Shown: positions 8,661 to 18,147, numbered from the stretch's first letter. The stretch: 64,000 nt of DNA from Thioalkalivibrio sp. XN8 (GCF_011058255.1 NZ_JAALFH010000067.1:555724-619723); one strand, 5' to 3'. Program-made: numbers and translations. The notes: generated from the letters alone by a model not told the origin.

Positions 8661-9318
8661 CGCCCCACAAGACCTTGTGCAGCTGCAGCTGGAACCTCAC
8701 TGGCAGCCGGTCAGCCAGGATCCACTCGGCCAGCATGCCCGGCTCGAGCGTGCCCCAGCTTGGCGAGAACAGGACCTCGCAGCGCTCCGCCAGGTGCTGC
8801 GCGGCGACGAAATCGCGCGCCCATTGGTAGTCGCTCCGGTCACAGATGACGAACTTCGCGCAGTCGCCCGGACGCAGGTGCTCGAGGTTGCCGGCCAGGT
8901 TGCGACCGGCCTCCCCCGAGCCCGGCGTCTTGACGTCCATCACGCGCTGCGCGCGCGGATCGAGCACGCTGATGTCCAGGGCCCCGCTGGTCTCCACCGA
9001 TACCTGGTAGCCGGCGGCGCACAAGCGGCGCACCAGCGCGGCGCAGCCCCGCTGGGCCAGCGGCTCCCCGCCCGTGACGCAGACATGGCGGGCGCCGTAA
9101 CCGGCGACGCGGTCGAGGATCCGGTCGAGGTCGACCCGTTCCCCGCCGTGAAAGGCGTAGGCGGTATCACAGTAACCGCAGCGCAGCGGGCAGCCGGTGA
9201 GGCGGACGAACACGGTCGGCCAGCCGACGCTGGTCGCCTCCCCCTGTACCGACAGGAAGATCTCGGTGATGCGGAGCGACGTCTCCGGCCGCACGGCATC
9301 CGGCGACGCGGCCGCCAT
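8644..9318 (-). CDS. queE: 7-carboxy-7-deazaguanine synthase (radical SAM)
   Basis: This 224-residue radical SAM enzyme makes 7-carboxy-7-deazaguanine from 6-carboxytetrahydropterin. The iron-sulfur cysteines are Cys43, Cys47 and Cys50 in [10 protein letters not shown], followed by [10 protein letters not shown], which contacts S-adenosylmethionine. The N-terminal [14 protein letters not shown] motif is typical. It begins 5 bases after the cpoB stop and overlaps queC, placing it at the end of the Tol-Pal transcript. Confidence 0.94.
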   Translation of the reverse strand: MAAASPDAVRPETSLRITEIFLSVQGEATSVGWPTVFVRLTGCPLRCGYCDTAYAFHGGERVDLDRILDRVAGYGARHVCVTGGEPLAQRGCAALVRRLCAAGYQVSVETSGALDISVLDPRAQRVMDVKTPGSGEAGRNLAGNLEHLRPGDCAKFVICDRSDYQWARDFVAAQHLAERCEVLFSPSWGTLEPGMLAEWILADRLPVRFQLQLHKVLWGDVPGR

Positions 9319-9323
9319 GCCCG

Positions 9324-10118
9324 TCAGCGCCGCTCCGCGGCGATCCGCTCCAGGCGCTGGGTGGCGAGGCGCGCTGCGGTCGAGTCGGGATACTGCGCCA
9401 CCACGGACTCGAGGGTGGCCTGGGCGGCATCGAACTGCTTCAGCTCGTACTGGCAGAACCCGGCTTTGAGCAAGGCGTCCGGAGCCTTGCGTGAGTTGGG
9501 ATGCTCCTCCAGCACGCGCTGGAAAGTCGCCAGCGCGGTGTCGAAGTCACGGTTGACGTAATAGGTTTCCGCCAGCCAGTAGATCGCGTTGTCGATCAGC
9601 GCGCTGTCCGGGAAGTCGGCCAGGAAGCGCCGAAAGCCCTCCTCGGCCTGGGGATAGCGCCCCTGGCGGAGAAGTTCCAGGGCCGCCTGGTAACTGGCCT
9701 GGTCGCTGCCGCTCGGCGCCGGGGCCGGCCCGGCCACGACGGCACCCGGCACTGGCTCGCCGCCGGGTGGCAGCACCGCCGGCGGCAGGGCGTCGTCGCC
9801 GGCGCGCGTGCGGCGCTCCAGCGACTGCAGGCGCTGGTCGAGGTCCAGGTACTGGTCGCGCTGGCGGGTGGCCGCGTTTTCGGCCTCGTATTCCAGGGCT
9901 TCGGTAGCGCCGCGCAGCTCGCGCACTTCCTCGCGCAGGATCTCGAGCTCGCTGGCGATCCGCAACAGGCTTTCGTTGCGGACCACGCGTTCGATCGTGC
10001 CCACCCGCTGGTCGAGTTCGTCCAGCTTGAGCAGCACCGGGTCTTCCTCGGGCGGCAGGATGCAGCCGCCGACCAGGGCGGCGGCCACCAATGCCAGGCA
10101 GGGCTTCAGGATTTTCAT
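9324..10118 (-). CDS. cpoB: Tol-Pal system protein CpoB/YbgF, predicted lipoprotein
   Basis: This 264-residue periplasmic protein coordinates peptidoglycan synthesis with Tol-driven outer membrane constriction. The start at 10118 overlaps the pal stop as ATGA. It has a short signal ending in a lipobox, LVGGC, with Cys19, which would make it a lipoprotein; E. coli CpoB is a soluble periplasmic protein. Residues about 24-95 form a coiled coil rich in Glu, Leu and Arg, then a Pro/Gly linker (about 105-135), then tetratricopeptide repeats (ELLRQGRYPQAEEGFRRFL, AIYWLAETYYVNRDFDTAL, KAGFCQYELKQFDAAQ). Confidence 0.92.
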   Translation of the reverse strand: MKILKPCLALVAAALVGGCILPPEEDPVLLKLDELDQRVGTIERVVRNESLLRIASELEILREEVRELRGATEALEYEAENAATRQRDQYLDLDQRLQSLERRTRAGDDALPPAVLPPGGEPVPGAVVAGPAPAPSGSDQASYQAALELLRQGRYPQAEEGFRRFLADFPDSALIDNAIYWLAETYYVNRDFDTALATFQRVLEEHPNSRKAPDALLKAGFCQYELKQFDAAQATLESVVAQYPDSTAARLATQRLERIAAERR

Positions 10119-10663
10119 CGCAGGTAAATGATCTCCACGCGGCGGTTCATGGCCCACGCCTCTTCGTCGCTACCGGTCACGGCGGGGCGTTCCTCGCCAT
10201 AGCTCACGGTGCTGACCTGGCTGGCGCTGACGCCCTGGAGCATCAGCGCCTGGCGGACGGCCTGGGCGCGCCGCTCACCGAGGCCGATGTTGTATTCACG
10301 CGAGCCGCGCTCGTCGGTGTGGCCCTCGAGCCGGATCATCAGGCCCGGGTCCTCGACCAGGTTGGCCGCATGGGCGGCAATCGACTCGCTGTACTCCGGC
10401 CGGATGGCCGCCGAATCGAAATCGAAATAAATGATGGTGTGGCCGACCAGCGCGGCATCGGCCTCGCCCGCCCCGACGCCGCCGCCGACCGGCTGGCCGT
10501 CGACGAAGCTGCCGTCGTCGGGCAGCGGCTGCGTCACGAGGCCGTCGTCCCGGCCGCCAACCGCTTCGCGTTCTTCTCCCGGCGCTTCCGGCTCGGTCGT
10601 GGGCGTGCAGGCAGCCAGCACCATCGTGCCGGCGATCACCAGGGCCAATTTGCGTAACGACAT
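10115..10663 (-). CDS. pal: Peptidoglycan-associated lipoprotein Pal
   Basis: This 182-residue outer-membrane lipoprotein tethers the outer membrane to peptidoglycan and binds TolB. The start at 10663 gives a signal with lipobox LAAC (Cys19) and follows an AGAGGAA ribosome site; the reading frame extends upstream without sense. The OmpA-like domain (about 75-182) shows YFDFDSAAIRPEY, EGHTDERGSREYN and NRRVEI, including the Asp and Arg residues that bind diaminopimelate. The N-terminal linker is acidic and Gly-rich. It sits 74 bases after tolB, enough for a separate promoter, though none is clear. Confidence 0.95.
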   Translation of the reverse strand: MSLRKLALVIAGTMVLAACTPTTEPEAPGEEREAVGGRDDGLVTQPLPDDGSFVDGQPVGGGVGAGEADAALVGHTIIYFDFDSAAIRPEYSESIAAHAANLVEDPGLMIRLEGHTDERGSREYNIGLGERRAQAVRQALMLQGVSASQVSTVSYGEERPAVTGSDEEAWAMNRRVEIIYLR

Positions 10664-10737
10664 GGCGAGTGTTTCCTCTTGAGGTGTGTTCCCGCGACCA
10701 CGAGCGCGCGACCGGGGGACTATGTTAACTGTTCGCA

Positions 10738-12036
10738 TCATTGCGGGTAAGGCGACCACACGGGCTCGCGCACGTCGCCTTCCGTGGTGGCGATCCGTTG
10801 CCGGACGCGGCCGTCGGTCGAAGTCGCCGCCAGCACGCCGCGGGCGCCCTCCCGGGTGGCGTAGATGATCATGCTGCCGTTCGGCGCAAAACTGGGCGAC
10901 TCGTCCTGGCGCCCGTCCGACAGCACCCGGACGCCCCCGCGGCGCAGGTCGAACACGGCGATGCGGAAATTGCCGCGGTCGTTGTGCACCACCGCCAGCT
11001 GCTCCCCGTCCGGGGAAACCCGCGGGCGCGCATTGTAGCTGCCCTCGAAAGTCACGCGGCGCGGCGCGTCGCCGTCCAGCCCGACGCGGTAGACCTGCGG
11101 GCCGCCGGCCCGGTCGGAGGTGAAATACAGGCTGCGCCCGTCCGGCGCCCAGGCCGGCTCGGTATCGATGGCAGGGTGCCGGGTCAGGCGGCGGACCTGG
11201 CCGGAACCGAGCTCGACGACATGGATGTCCAGGTTGCCGTCGACGCCGCCGAGCACCAGCGCCAGCCGGCGGCCGTCGGGCGACCAGGCCGGGGCCGAGT
11301 TGATGCCGGGCCGTCCCGACACGACTTCACGGCGGCCGGTCGCCACTTCCTGGACGAACACCCGGGAGACACCGGACTCGAAGGACACATAGGCGATCCG
11401 CTTCCCGTCCGGCGCCCAGGCCGGCGACATGATCGGCTCCGGCGATTCGGCGATGGCCGTCTGGCGCGCGCCGTCCGCGTCCGCCAGCCAGAGCCGATAG
11501 CGGTTGCGCCCGTCGACCTGGTCCACCGTGACATAGGCGATGCGGGTGGAAAAGACGCCGGGCACGCCGGTGAGGCGCTCGAAGATCATGTCGGCGATCC
11601 GGTGGCCGGCGCCGCGCAGGTTGCCCGCCGCCGCCCGCAGGCTGAAGCCCATCAGCGGCTCGCCGCGAAACACGTCGAAGACATGAAACTCGATGTCGTA
11701 GCGGCCGTCGTCCGCCGGGCGGACCTCGCCGATCACCACGATATCGGTCTTCAGCAGCCGCCAGTCTTCCAGCCGCACCTCGTCCGGCCGGGTCGGCCGC
11801 GTCACCATGTCGCGCCGGTCCATCGGGGCGAAGCGGCCGCTGGAGGCGAGGTCGCTGTCCACCACCGCCGCGATGTCCAGCGGCGGCCGGCCGTCCCCGC
11901 CATAGCCGAAGGGCACGACCGCGATGGGCACGGCCTCGCTCACGCCCTGGGTGATCTCGATCCGCAGTTCGGCGCGGGCGGCGGGCGCGAGCAACAGCAA
12001 GGCCAGGGCGAACAGGGCGGTGATGCGAGTGGTCAT
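10738..12036 (-). CDS. tolB: Tol-Pal translocation protein TolB
   Basis: This 432-residue periplasmic protein links Pal to TolA. It has a signal peptide ending LLLLAPAARA, an N-terminal alpha/beta domain to about 165, and a C-terminal beta-propeller with repeated SPAWAPDGKRIAY-like blades (SPAWAPDG, APAWSPDG, EPAWAPDG, PRVSPDG, PSFAPNG). The ATG at 12036 is preferred. A TTG at 12048 overlaps the tolA stop as TTGA and stays in frame, but a GAGGA element abuts it too closely; either start gives an intact signal peptide. Confidence 0.95.
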   Translation of the reverse strand: MTTRITALFALALLLLAPAARAELRIEITQGVSEAVPIAVVPFGYGGDGRPPLDIAAVVDSDLASSGRFAPMDRRDMVTRPTRPDEVRLEDWRLLKTDIVVIGEVRPADDGRYDIEFHVFDVFRGEPLMGFSLRAAAGNLRGAGHRIADMIFERLTGVPGVFSTRIAYVTVDQVDGRNRYRLWLADADGARQTAIAESPEPIMSPAWAPDGKRIAYVSFESGVSRVFVQEVATGRREVVSGRPGINSAPAWSPDGRRLALVLGGVDGNLDIHVVELGSGQVRRLTRHPAIDTEPAWAPDGRSLYFTSDRAGGPQVYRVGLDGDAPRRVTFEGSYNARPRVSPDGEQLAVVHNDRGNFRIAVFDLRRGGVRVLSDGRQDESPSFAPNGSMIIYATREGARGVLAATSTDGRVRQRIATTEGDVREPVWSPYPQ

Positions 12037-12044
12037 AGGCGGGT

Positions 12045-12938
12045 TCAATCCTCGGGCTTGAAGACAAAGACAATACTGCGCTCGAAAAGTGCGGGATCCG
12101 ACGGCCGCGGCAGCGGCGAGGCGCGCTCGACGGCCGCGACGATCGAGCGGCGCGTCGCGTCGTCCCCATTACAACGCAGGATCTCGGCGCTCACCACCTC
12201 CATCCCGGGAATCAGGCTGACCCGGACTTCGCACTCCAGGCCCGGCCGCGCCGACGGCGGCCGGTTCCAGTTGCGGGTCACCTGGTCCTGGATCGCACCC
12301 AGCCAGGCGCCGTACTCCGCCGACTGGAGCAGCCGCAACCGCCGCTGCTCTGCTTCCACCTGGGCTGCCAGCTGGCGCTGCATTTCTTCCTGGGCCCGCC
12401 GCTCGGCCTCGCGGCGGGCGGCCTCCTCGGCCGCCTTGCGCGCCTCTTCGGCCTGCCGTGCTTCCTCGGCCTTCCTGGCCTCCTCGGCCTTTCGTGCTTC
12501 CTCGGCCTTGCGAGCCTCTTCCGCCTGCCGCGCTTCCTCCGCCTTCCTGGCCTCTTCCGCCTTTCGCGCCGCTTCGGCTCGCCGGGCCTCTTCGGCCTGG
12601 CGGGCCTCGGCCGCGCGTTGCTCGGCCGCCTCCCGCACCCGCTGCTCCGCAGCCTCGCGCTCGCGCTGCAGCCGCAGCTGCTCGAGCCGGCGCGCCTCCT
12701 CGGCCTCGCGCTGGCGGCGCTGCTCCGCGGCCTGCGCGGCGGCCCGCTGGTCTTCCACCGCCCGCAGGTCGGCCTCGCTCACTGCGACGGCCGGCACCGG
12801 GGGGCGCTCCACCCCGGGGGCGGGCACGGGCATGGTCGGCAGGCCGGGCAATCCCAGCACCAGGGCGGCAATGAGGGCCGCGTGCATGAGCCCTGCGAGG
12901 GCCAGCGCCGGGGCATGTTCGCGCAGGAAGCCGAGCAC
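12045..12938 (-). CDS. tolA: Tol-Pal protein TolA
   Basis: This 297-residue inner-membrane protein transmits proton-motive force from TolQR across the periplasm. A single membrane helix lies at about 12-33. Residues about 55-200 form a long Ala/Glu/Arg/Lys-rich helix that includes several near-perfect KAEEAR hexad repeats (about 125-165). The C-terminal domain (about 205-297) has WLGAIQDQVTRNW and the cysteine pair in LECEV and LRCNG expected to form a disulfide. It lies 3 bases after tolR. Confidence 0.94.
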   Translation of the reverse strand: MLGFLREHAPALALAGLMHAALIAALVLGLPGLPTMPVPAPGVERPPVPAVAVSEADLRAVEDQRAAAQAAEQRRQREAEEARRLEQLRLQREREAAEQRVREAAEQRAAEARQAEEARRAEAARKAEEARKAEEARQAEEARKAEEARKAEEARKAEEARQAEEARKAAEEAARREAERRAQEEMQRQLAAQVEAEQRRLRLLQSAEYGAWLGAIQDQVTRNWNRPPSARPGLECEVRVSLIPGMEVVSAEILRCNGDDATRRSIVAAVERASPLPRPSDPALFERSIVFVFKPED

Positions 12939-12941
12939 CGG

Positions 12942-13391
12942 CTACCGGCCTCCCGGGGCCCGCAGCTCCTCGGGGTCCGTCACCATGCCGATCTGGCGGG
13001 CGCCCGCATCCTGCAGCACCCGCATCGCCCGTGCCACGTCGCCGTAGCTGGCGCGCGCGTCGGCCCGGACCAGGACCGGCCGGTCGGGCCCGCGGTTGAG
13101 CAGCGCCGTGGCCCGCTCGGTGGCGATCTCGGGCGTGATCGGCGTCTCCGGTTCGCCCAGGTTGAGGAACAGCTGCCCGTCCTTGTCGACCGACAGCACC
13201 AGGGCCTCGGCGTCGAGGTAGTCCTCCGGGTCGAGCGGCTCGGCGCCGACCTGCGGCAGCTCGACCTCGATCCCCTGGGTCAGCAGGGGCGCCGTCACCA
13301 TGAAGATGATCAGCAGCACGAGCATCACGTCGATGTAGGGCACGACGTTGATCTCGCCCATCAGGCGACGGCGGTGCTGGCCGGCAGGCAT
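12942..13391 (-). CDS. tolR: Tol-Pal protein TolR
   Basis: This 149-residue ExbD/TolR family protein forms the proton channel with TolQ. One membrane helix covers about 18-39, with the functional Asp21 in VVPYIDVMLVLL. The periplasmic domain follows. It lies 4 bases after tolQ in the canonical order, and the length fits the family. Confidence 0.95.
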   Translation of the reverse strand: MPAGQHRRRLMGEINVVPYIDVMLVLLIIFMVTAPLLTQGIEVELPQVGAEPLDPEDYLDAEALVLSVDKDGQLFLNLGEPETPITPEIATERATALLNRGPDRPVLVRADARASYGDVARAMRVLQDAGARQIGMVTDPEELRAPGGR

Positions 13392-13395
13392 ATGC

Positions 13396-14082
13396 TCAGC
13401 CCTCCGCGGCGCGCCGCGCGTGCCGCTGCAGGATGGTGGAGAACTCCTCCACGAAGGTGTCGTAGCGGCTCTCGAGGCGCGCGACCGTGTCGGCGTAGCG
13501 GTTGTAGGCGATCACGGCGGGAATGGCCGCGAAAAGACCCATGGCGGTGGCGATCAGGGCCTCGGCGATGCCCGGGGCGACCATGGCCAGCGTGGCCTGC
13601 TGGACGTTCCCGAGCGCGATGAAGGCGTTCATGATCCCCCACACGGTGCCGAAGAGCCCGACGTAGGGGCTGGTCGAGCCGACCGTGGCGAGGAAGGCGA
13701 GGTTGCTCTCGAGCCGGTCTGCCTCGCGCATCTGCGACACCAGCATCGCCCGGCGCGAGCCCTCGACCATCTGGCTGGGCTGCAGGTCGGCCTGCTTGCG
13801 CAGGCGCGTGAACTCGCGGAACCCGGCCTCGAAAATCCCGGCCATGCCGCTCGAGCCGGCCTCGCGGGCCCCGACGCGCCGGTACAGGCCGTTGAGGTCG
13901 CCGCCGGACCAGAACTCCTTCTCGAAGCCGTCGGCCTGGCTGCGGGCGCGGCTGAGCACGCGGTTCTTCTGGATGATCACCGCCCAGGAAGCCACCGACG
14001 CCAGCAACAGCAGCAGCATCACCAGCTGCACCACCAGGCTGGCGTCGAGAACGAGACGGAGGATGGACATGTCGTGCTGCAT
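13396..14082 (-). CDS. tolQ: Tol-Pal protein TolQ
   Basis: This 228-residue MotA/TolQ/ExbB inner-membrane protein energises TolA. Three membrane segments are visible: about 10-35, 133-158 (GLFGTVWGIMNAFIAL) and 165-192 (APGIAEALIATAMGLFAAIPAV). The conserved VGSTSPYVGLFGTVWGI loop identifies the family. The gene begins 7 bases after ybgC and starts the tolQRAB-pal-cpoB series. Confidence 0.95.
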   Translation of the reverse strand: MQHDMSILRLVLDASLVVQLVMLLLLLASVASWAVIIQKNRVLSRARSQADGFEKEFWSGGDLNGLYRRVGAREAGSSGMAGIFEAGFREFTRLRKQADLQPSQMVEGSRRAMLVSQMREADRLESNLAFLATVGSTSPYVGLFGTVWGIMNAFIALGNVQQATLAMVAPGIAEALIATAMGLFAAIPAVIAYNRYADTVARLESRYDTFVEEFSTILQRHARRAAEG

Positions 14083-14089
14083 AGAGGCG

Positions 14090-14503
14090 CTACTCCGGGA
14101 ATAGATGCGGCGGGAAGGCCGTTGGTCGCATGTCCGCGGCGCGGAGGCACGCCGCTGTGACCCGCGCGGTGCACAGGAGTTCCGGCGCGCTGCCCTGGCG
14201 CAGGATGGTCTGCTGGAAGGACATGCTGGCCCGGCGCATCCGCTCCAGGGCCACCGTGACCACCAGCTCGTCCTCGAAGCGCGCCGGCTGGAGATAGCGG
14301 ATCTCGACCCCGGTGATGGCGAACAGCACGCCCTCCCCGGCCAGCAGCCGGGACTGCGACACGCCGAGGTGGCGCAGCCACTCGCTGCGGGCGCGCTCGA
14401 GGAACTTCAGGTAGTTGGCGTAGTACACGACGCCGCCGAGATCGGTGTCCTCGTAATACACCCGGACGGGCCAGGTGAACGGTGCGGCGAGGCGCGGTTC
14501 CAC
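14090..14503 (-). CDS. ybgC: Acyl-CoA thioesterase YbgC
   Basis: This 137-residue hot-dog fold thioesterase hydrolyses short acyl-CoA and interacts with acyl carrier protein in E. coli. The active motif YYEDTDLGGVVYYANYLKFLERAR contains the catalytic Asp and marks the 4-hydroxybenzoyl-CoA thioesterase family. It is placed between ruvB (1-base gap) and tolQ (7-base gap), as in most gammaproteobacterial tol operons. Confidence 0.93.
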   Translation of the reverse strand: MEPRLAAPFTWPVRVYYEDTDLGGVVYYANYLKFLERARSEWLRHLGVSQSRLLAGEGVLFAITGVEIRYLQPARFEDELVVTVALERMRRASMSFQQTILRQGSAPELLCTARVTAACLRAADMRPTAFPPHLFPE

Positions 14504-14504
14504 G

Positions 14505-15575
14505 TCAACCGGCCTCGTGGTCCGGCCCGTCGCCCTGCTCGAACAGCGACAGCGTGTCCGGGTCGAGCGCGCGCGTCGGCGCCGGCAGCCCGAAATGCAG
14601 GTAGGCCTGGCGGGTCGCCATGCGGCCCCGCGCCGTGCGCATCATCAGGCCCTGCTGGATCAGGAAGGGTTCCAGCACGTCCTCGATGGTGCCGCGCTCC
14701 TCGCCGATCGCCGCCGCCAGGCTGTCCACCCCGACCGGGCCGCCGTCGAACTTCTCGATGATGGTCAGCAGGAGCCGCCGGTCCTGCTGGTCGAAGCCGC
14801 GCGGGTCGACGTCGAGCATGTCCATGGCCGCCTTCGCCACGGCCGTGTCGATCCGGCCGCTGCCCTCGACCTGGGCGTAGTCCCGCACGCGCCGCAACAG
14901 GCGGTTGGCGATGCGGGGCGTGCCGCGCGAGCGGCGCGCGATCTCGTGGGCGCCGGCCTCGTCCGCCGGCACGTCGAGAATGCCGGCCGAGCGCCGCACG
15001 ATCCGCGTCAGGTCGGCGTCGTCGTAGAACTCGAGCCGCTGCACGATGCCGAAGCGGTCGCGCAGCGGCGAGGTCAAGAGGCCGGCGCGGGTCGTGGCGC
15101 CGACCAGCGTGAACGGCGGCAGGTCGATCTTGATCGAGCGCGCGCCCGGGCCCTCGCCGATGATGATGTCGAGCTGGAAGTCCTCCATGGCCGGGTAGAG
15201 GATCTCCTCGACCACCGGGCTGAGCCGGTGGATCTCGTCCACGAACAGCACGTCGCGGGGCTCCAGGTTGGTCAGGATCGCCGCCAGGTCGCCGGCGCGC
15301 TCCAGCACGGGACCGGAAGTGTGGCGCAGGTTCACGCCGAGCTCGTTCGCCACGATGTGGGCGAGCGTGGTCTTGCCCAGGCCCGGCGGGCCGAAAATCA
15401 GCAAGTGGTCGAGCGCCTCCTCCCGCTGCCGCGCGGCCTTGATGAAAATCTCCATCTGCCGGCGCACCGACGCCTGGCCGACGTAATCCGCCAGCAGCCG
15501 GGGCCGGATGGCGCGGTCCAGCGCATCGTCCTCGCCGGCGGCGGCCGCGTTCACCAGGCGGTCATGCTCGATCAT
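14505..15575 (-). CDS. ruvB: Holliday junction helicase RuvB
   Basis: This 356-residue AAA+ ATPase drives branch migration of Holliday junctions as part of RuvAB. Walker A is GPPGLGKTT at 62-70, Walker B is LFVDEIHRL, sensor 1 is VGATTRAG, and the arginine finger region is SPLRDRFGI. The C-terminal winged-helix domain (about 260-340) includes [15 protein letters not shown]. It starts 4 bases after ruvA and its length is normal. Confidence 0.97.
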   Translation of the reverse strand: MIEHDRLVNAAAAGEDDALDRAIRPRLLADYVGQASVRRQMEIFIKAARQREEALDHLLIFGPPGLGKTTLAHIVANELGVNLRHTSGPVLERAGDLAAILTNLEPRDVLFVDEIHRLSPVVEEILYPAMEDFQLDIIIGEGPGARSIKIDLPPFTLVGATTRAGLLTSPLRDRFGIVQRLEFYDDADLTRIVRRSAGILDVPADEAGAHEIARRSRGTPRIANRLLRRVRDYAQVEGSGRIDTAVAKAAMDMLDVDPRGFDQQDRRLLLTIIEKFDGGPVGVDSLAAAIGEERGTIEDVLEPFLIQQGLMMRTARGRMATRQAYLHFGLPAPTRALDPDTLSLFEQGDGPDHEAG

Positions 15576-15579
15576 CCGC

Positions 15580-16170
15580 TCACCTCGCCGCGGCCTGCAG
15601 CGCCGCCCGGATCATGGCCTCGGTCGTTGCCGCCTTGTCTTCCACCAGCTTCAGCAGGCGCTGGGCCTCCGCGGGGCGGTAACCAAGGGCCACCAGCGCG
15701 CCGAAGGCCTCGTCCGCCGGCGAACCGGCGCCGCTGCCGATGATCGACTGGGCCACGCCGGCGCCGGTCTGCCTGAGGCGGTCGCGCATTTCCACGATCA
15801 GCCGTTCGGCCGTCTTGCGGCCGACGCCGGGGATCTTGGTCAGGGACGCGGCGTCCTCCGCCTGCACGCAGCGCGCGAAAGCCTCCACGCTAATGCCCGA
15901 GAGGATCGCCAGGGCGATGCGGGCGCCGATGCCGCCGACCTTGATGAGGTTGCGGAACAGCTGGCGCTCCTCCTCCGTGGCGAAGCCGTACAGGACGTGC
16001 GCGTCCTCGCGCACCAGCAGGTGGGTCAGCAGCCGCACCGGGGCGCCCGCCTCGGGCAGCTGGTAAAAGGTGGACATGGGCGCCTCGACCTCGTAGCCGA
16101 CGCCGCCGACCTCCACCAGCAGCTGGGGCGGCTGCTTGGCCACCAGCACGCCGTTGAGAAACCCGATCAT
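15580..16170 (-). CDS. ruvA: Holliday junction branch-migration protein RuvA
   Basis: This 196-residue protein binds four-way junctions and loads RuvB. Domain I is an OB fold beginning MIGFLNGVL; domain II carries the helix-hairpin-helix motifs [16 protein letters not shown] and [13 protein letters not shown]; domain III (about 148-196) contacts RuvB. The start is ATG 16170, overlapping the ruvC stop as ATGA. The frame is open much further upstream, antisense-like through ruvC and yebC, and that extension is not real. Confidence 0.96.
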   Translation of the reverse strand: MIGFLNGVLVAKQPPQLLVEVGGVGYEVEAPMSTFYQLPEAGAPVRLLTHLLVREDAHVLYGFATEEERQLFRNLIKVGGIGARIALAILSGISVEAFARCVQAEDAASLTKIPGVGRKTAERLIVEMRDRLRQTGAGVAQSIIGSGAGSPADEAFGALVALGYRPAEAQRLLKLVEDKAATTEAMIRAALQAAAR

Positions 16171-16685
16171 GCCTGCCCTCCTCCCGCCAGCCGCGCGCGC
16201 AGCAGGCGGCCCTGCCGCAGCTGGGCATGGGTGATGGCCACCGCCAGCGCATCCGCCGCATCGGCCGCCAGCGGCCCTTCCAGCGCGAGCAGCCGGCGCA
16301 CCATGTGCGCAACCTGGGTTTTCTCGGCGGCCCCGCTGCCGGTCACCGCCTGTTTCACTTCCCGCGCCGCGTACTCGTGCACCGGCGCCGCCCGCGTGAA
16401 GGTACCGCACAGCGCCGCCGCGCGCGCCTGGCCCAGCTTCAGGGCGCTGTCCGCATTGCGATGCATGAACACCCGCTCGATGGAAATCTCGTCCGGCTGG
16501 TATTCCGTCACCAGCCGGGCGGCGTTCTCGAAGATGACCTGCAGCCGGGCGGCCATCTCGCCGCCGCCGGTACGGATACAGCCGCTGGCGACATAGACCA
16601 GCGTGCTGCCGCGGGCCCGGATCACGCCGAAGCCGGTCACCTGGGAACCAGGGTCGATGCCGAGGATCGTCAGCGCCGCGGTCAT
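16167..16685 (-). CDS. ruvC: Crossover junction endodeoxyribonuclease RuvC
   Basis: This 172-residue nuclease resolves Holliday junctions. The four catalytic acids of the family are present: Asp11 (GIDPG), Glu70 (SIERVFM), Asp142 and Asp145 (AADAADALAVAITHA). It overlaps ruvA by four bases and follows yebC by 20 bases, giving the usual order yebC-ruvC-ruvA-ruvB. Confidence 0.97.
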   Translation of the reverse strand: MTAALTILGIDPGSQVTGFGVIRARGSTLVYVASGCIRTGGGEMAARLQVIFENAARLVTEYQPDEISIERVFMHRNADSALKLGQARAAALCGTFTRAAPVHEYAAREVKQAVTGSGAAEKTQVAHMVRRLLALEGPLAADAADALAVAITHAQLRQGRLLRARLAGGGQA

Positions 16686-16706
16686 CGCCCTCCGCCCGGG
16701 CCGGCC

Positions 16707-17450
16707 TCAGGCGCCCGCCAGCACATCGTCCGACAGTTCCGCGTTGCTGTACACGTCCTGCACGTCGTCGAGGTCTTCCAGCATCTCGAGCAGCTTCAGC
16801 ACCTGGTCGGCCTCTTCGCCGTCCACCTCGACGCCGGTAGCCGCCCGCATGGTGACCTCCGCATCGACCGGCGCCAGGCCGGCCGCCGTGAGCGCCTCGC
16901 GCACCGCCTCGAAGTCGCCCGGCGCGGTCAGCACGTCGAAAGACCCGTCGTCGTTGCTGACTACGTCCTCGGCGCCGGCCTCGAGTGCGGCGTTCAGCAA
17001 GCTCTCTTCCTGGGTGCCCGGTGGGTAGCTGAGCACGCCGCAGTGCTGGAACAGATAGGCGACGCTGCCGTCGGCGCCGAGATTCCCGCCGCACTTGCTG
17101 AAGGCGTGGCGCACCTCGCCCACGGTCCGGTTCCGGTTGTCGGTCAGGCACTCCACCAGCACCGCCACGCCGCCCGGGGCATAGCCCTCGTAACGGACTT
17201 CCTGGTAGTCGGCGCCGTCACCTTCGCCGGAGCCGCGTTTCCAGGCCCGCTCGATGGTGTCCTTCGGCACGCTGGCGGCCTTGGCCTTGTCGATCGCCAG
17301 CCGCAGCCGCGGGTTCATGCCGGGGTCGGGATCGCCGGCCCGGGCCGCGCTCGTGATCTCTCGGATCAGCTTGGTGAAGACCTTGCCGCGCTTCTTGTCC
17401 TGGGCGTCCTTGCGGTGCTTGATGTTCGCCCACTTGCTATGGCCAGCCAT
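16707..17450 (-). CDS. yebC: YebC/PmpR-family regulatory protein
   Basis: This 247-residue protein belongs to the YebC/TACO1 family, reported as DNA-binding regulators in some species and as translation factors that relieve polyproline stalling in others. The signature start [14 protein letters not shown] and [11 protein letters not shown]-like segment (here [12 protein letters not shown]) are clear, as is [14 protein letters not shown]. It heads the ruvCAB gene group. A TAAAAT box about 25 bases upstream may be its -10. Which role applies here cannot be told. Confidence 0.94.
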   Translation of the reverse strand: MAGHSKWANIKHRKDAQDKKRGKVFTKLIREITSAARAGDPDPGMNPRLRLAIDKAKAASVPKDTIERAWKRGSGEGDGADYQEVRYEGYAPGGVAVLVECLTDNRNRTVGEVRHAFSKCGGNLGADGSVAYLFQHCGVLSYPPGTQEESLLNAALEAGAEDVVSNDDGSFDVLTAPGDFEAVREALTAAGLAPVDAEVTMRAATGVEVDGEEADQVLKLLEMLEDLDDVQDVYSNAELSDDVLAGA

Positions 17451-17517
17451 GGATTCCCCGTGGGATGGTTAAAGCGCCAATTTTAGCTGCGCCGCCGCAA
17501 GAGCGTCCACGCGCCGC

Positions 17518-18078
17518 TCAGAACTGGAGCCGCAGGCCGAGATGCATGCCGGTGTCGAAAGTCACTTCGGGGCTGAGCTCGAAGTCCGCCTTGATGCCCC
17601 GGACGCCCAGGTACACCTGGCCGCGGCGCACGACGCTGTAGGCCGCCCAGGCGTTGTACTCCGAGTACCTCCGCGTGTCCCCGAAGGACAGCACATCCGG
17701 CGAGTAGTAGACGCTGCCGCCGAGGCTGAACCGATCGTAGCCGGGGAAGCGGTAGTTCACGAAACCGCCGATGGGCAGCACGGTGCCGGAATCCCGCCCG
17801 CGGATGTCGGAGTCCACCCGGAGCAGGCGCACACCGAGGCCGGCCCGCAACGCGTTGCTGCCCGCCGTGAAAGGTCCGGTGACGTGCAACCCGGCACCGA
17901 ATACGTCGCCGCGATCGTCGTGATAGAAATAACTGCCGTCCACGACCAGGTCATTGCGCAAGTCGACCGCCACGGCGAGCCGCACGGCCTTATCATTGAC
18001 GTTCAGGTCGATCTCGTTCGCAGCCACGGCGAACGAAGAGAGTGCGAGAATCCCCGCCAGGAGCAACAACCGAGCCAT
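17518..18078 (-). CDS. YfaZ-like outer membrane beta-barrel protein
   Basis: This 186-residue protein has a signal peptide (about 1-20, ending FAVAAN) and then alternating beta strands rich in aromatic residues, ending with LGLRLQF, a typical barrel C-terminus with a final Phe. Segments such as DLNVNDKAVRLAVAVDL and YSPDVLSFGDTRRYSEYNAW resemble the YfaZ family of uncharacterised outer membrane proteins. It diverges from relA across a 69-base AT-rich gap and is followed by yebC 67 bases downstream. No substrate is known. Confidence 0.72.
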   Translation of the reverse strand: MARLLLLAGILALSSFAVAANEIDLNVNDKAVRLAVAVDLRNDLVVDGSYFYHDDRGDVFGAGLHVTGPFTAGSNALRAGLGVRLLRVDSDIRGRDSGTVLPIGGFVNYRFPGYDRFSLGGSVYYSPDVLSFGDTRRYSEYNAWAAYSVVRRGQVYLGVRGIKADFELSPEVTFDTGMHLGLRLQF

Positions 18079-18147
18079 TGCCAGACCTCCAAATTCACTT
18101 TAAGAACGAAGCTTAGGTTACGGATTATATAGGAATCCAACCACAGG

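Noticed and set aside
10741-13047. A 768-codon open frame on the plus strand across tolB and tolA
   Set aside because: It is an antisense shadow of tolB/tolA; the translation is low-complexity, and the minus-strand genes are unmistakable. The same applies to long plus-strand frames at 3226-5187, 4977-6926, 23033-25612, 48963-52571 and 55762-58353.
15580-17151. A 523-codon minus-strand frame
   Set aside because: Only the final 196 codons are ruvA; the upstream part crosses ruvC and yebC in the wrong frame.
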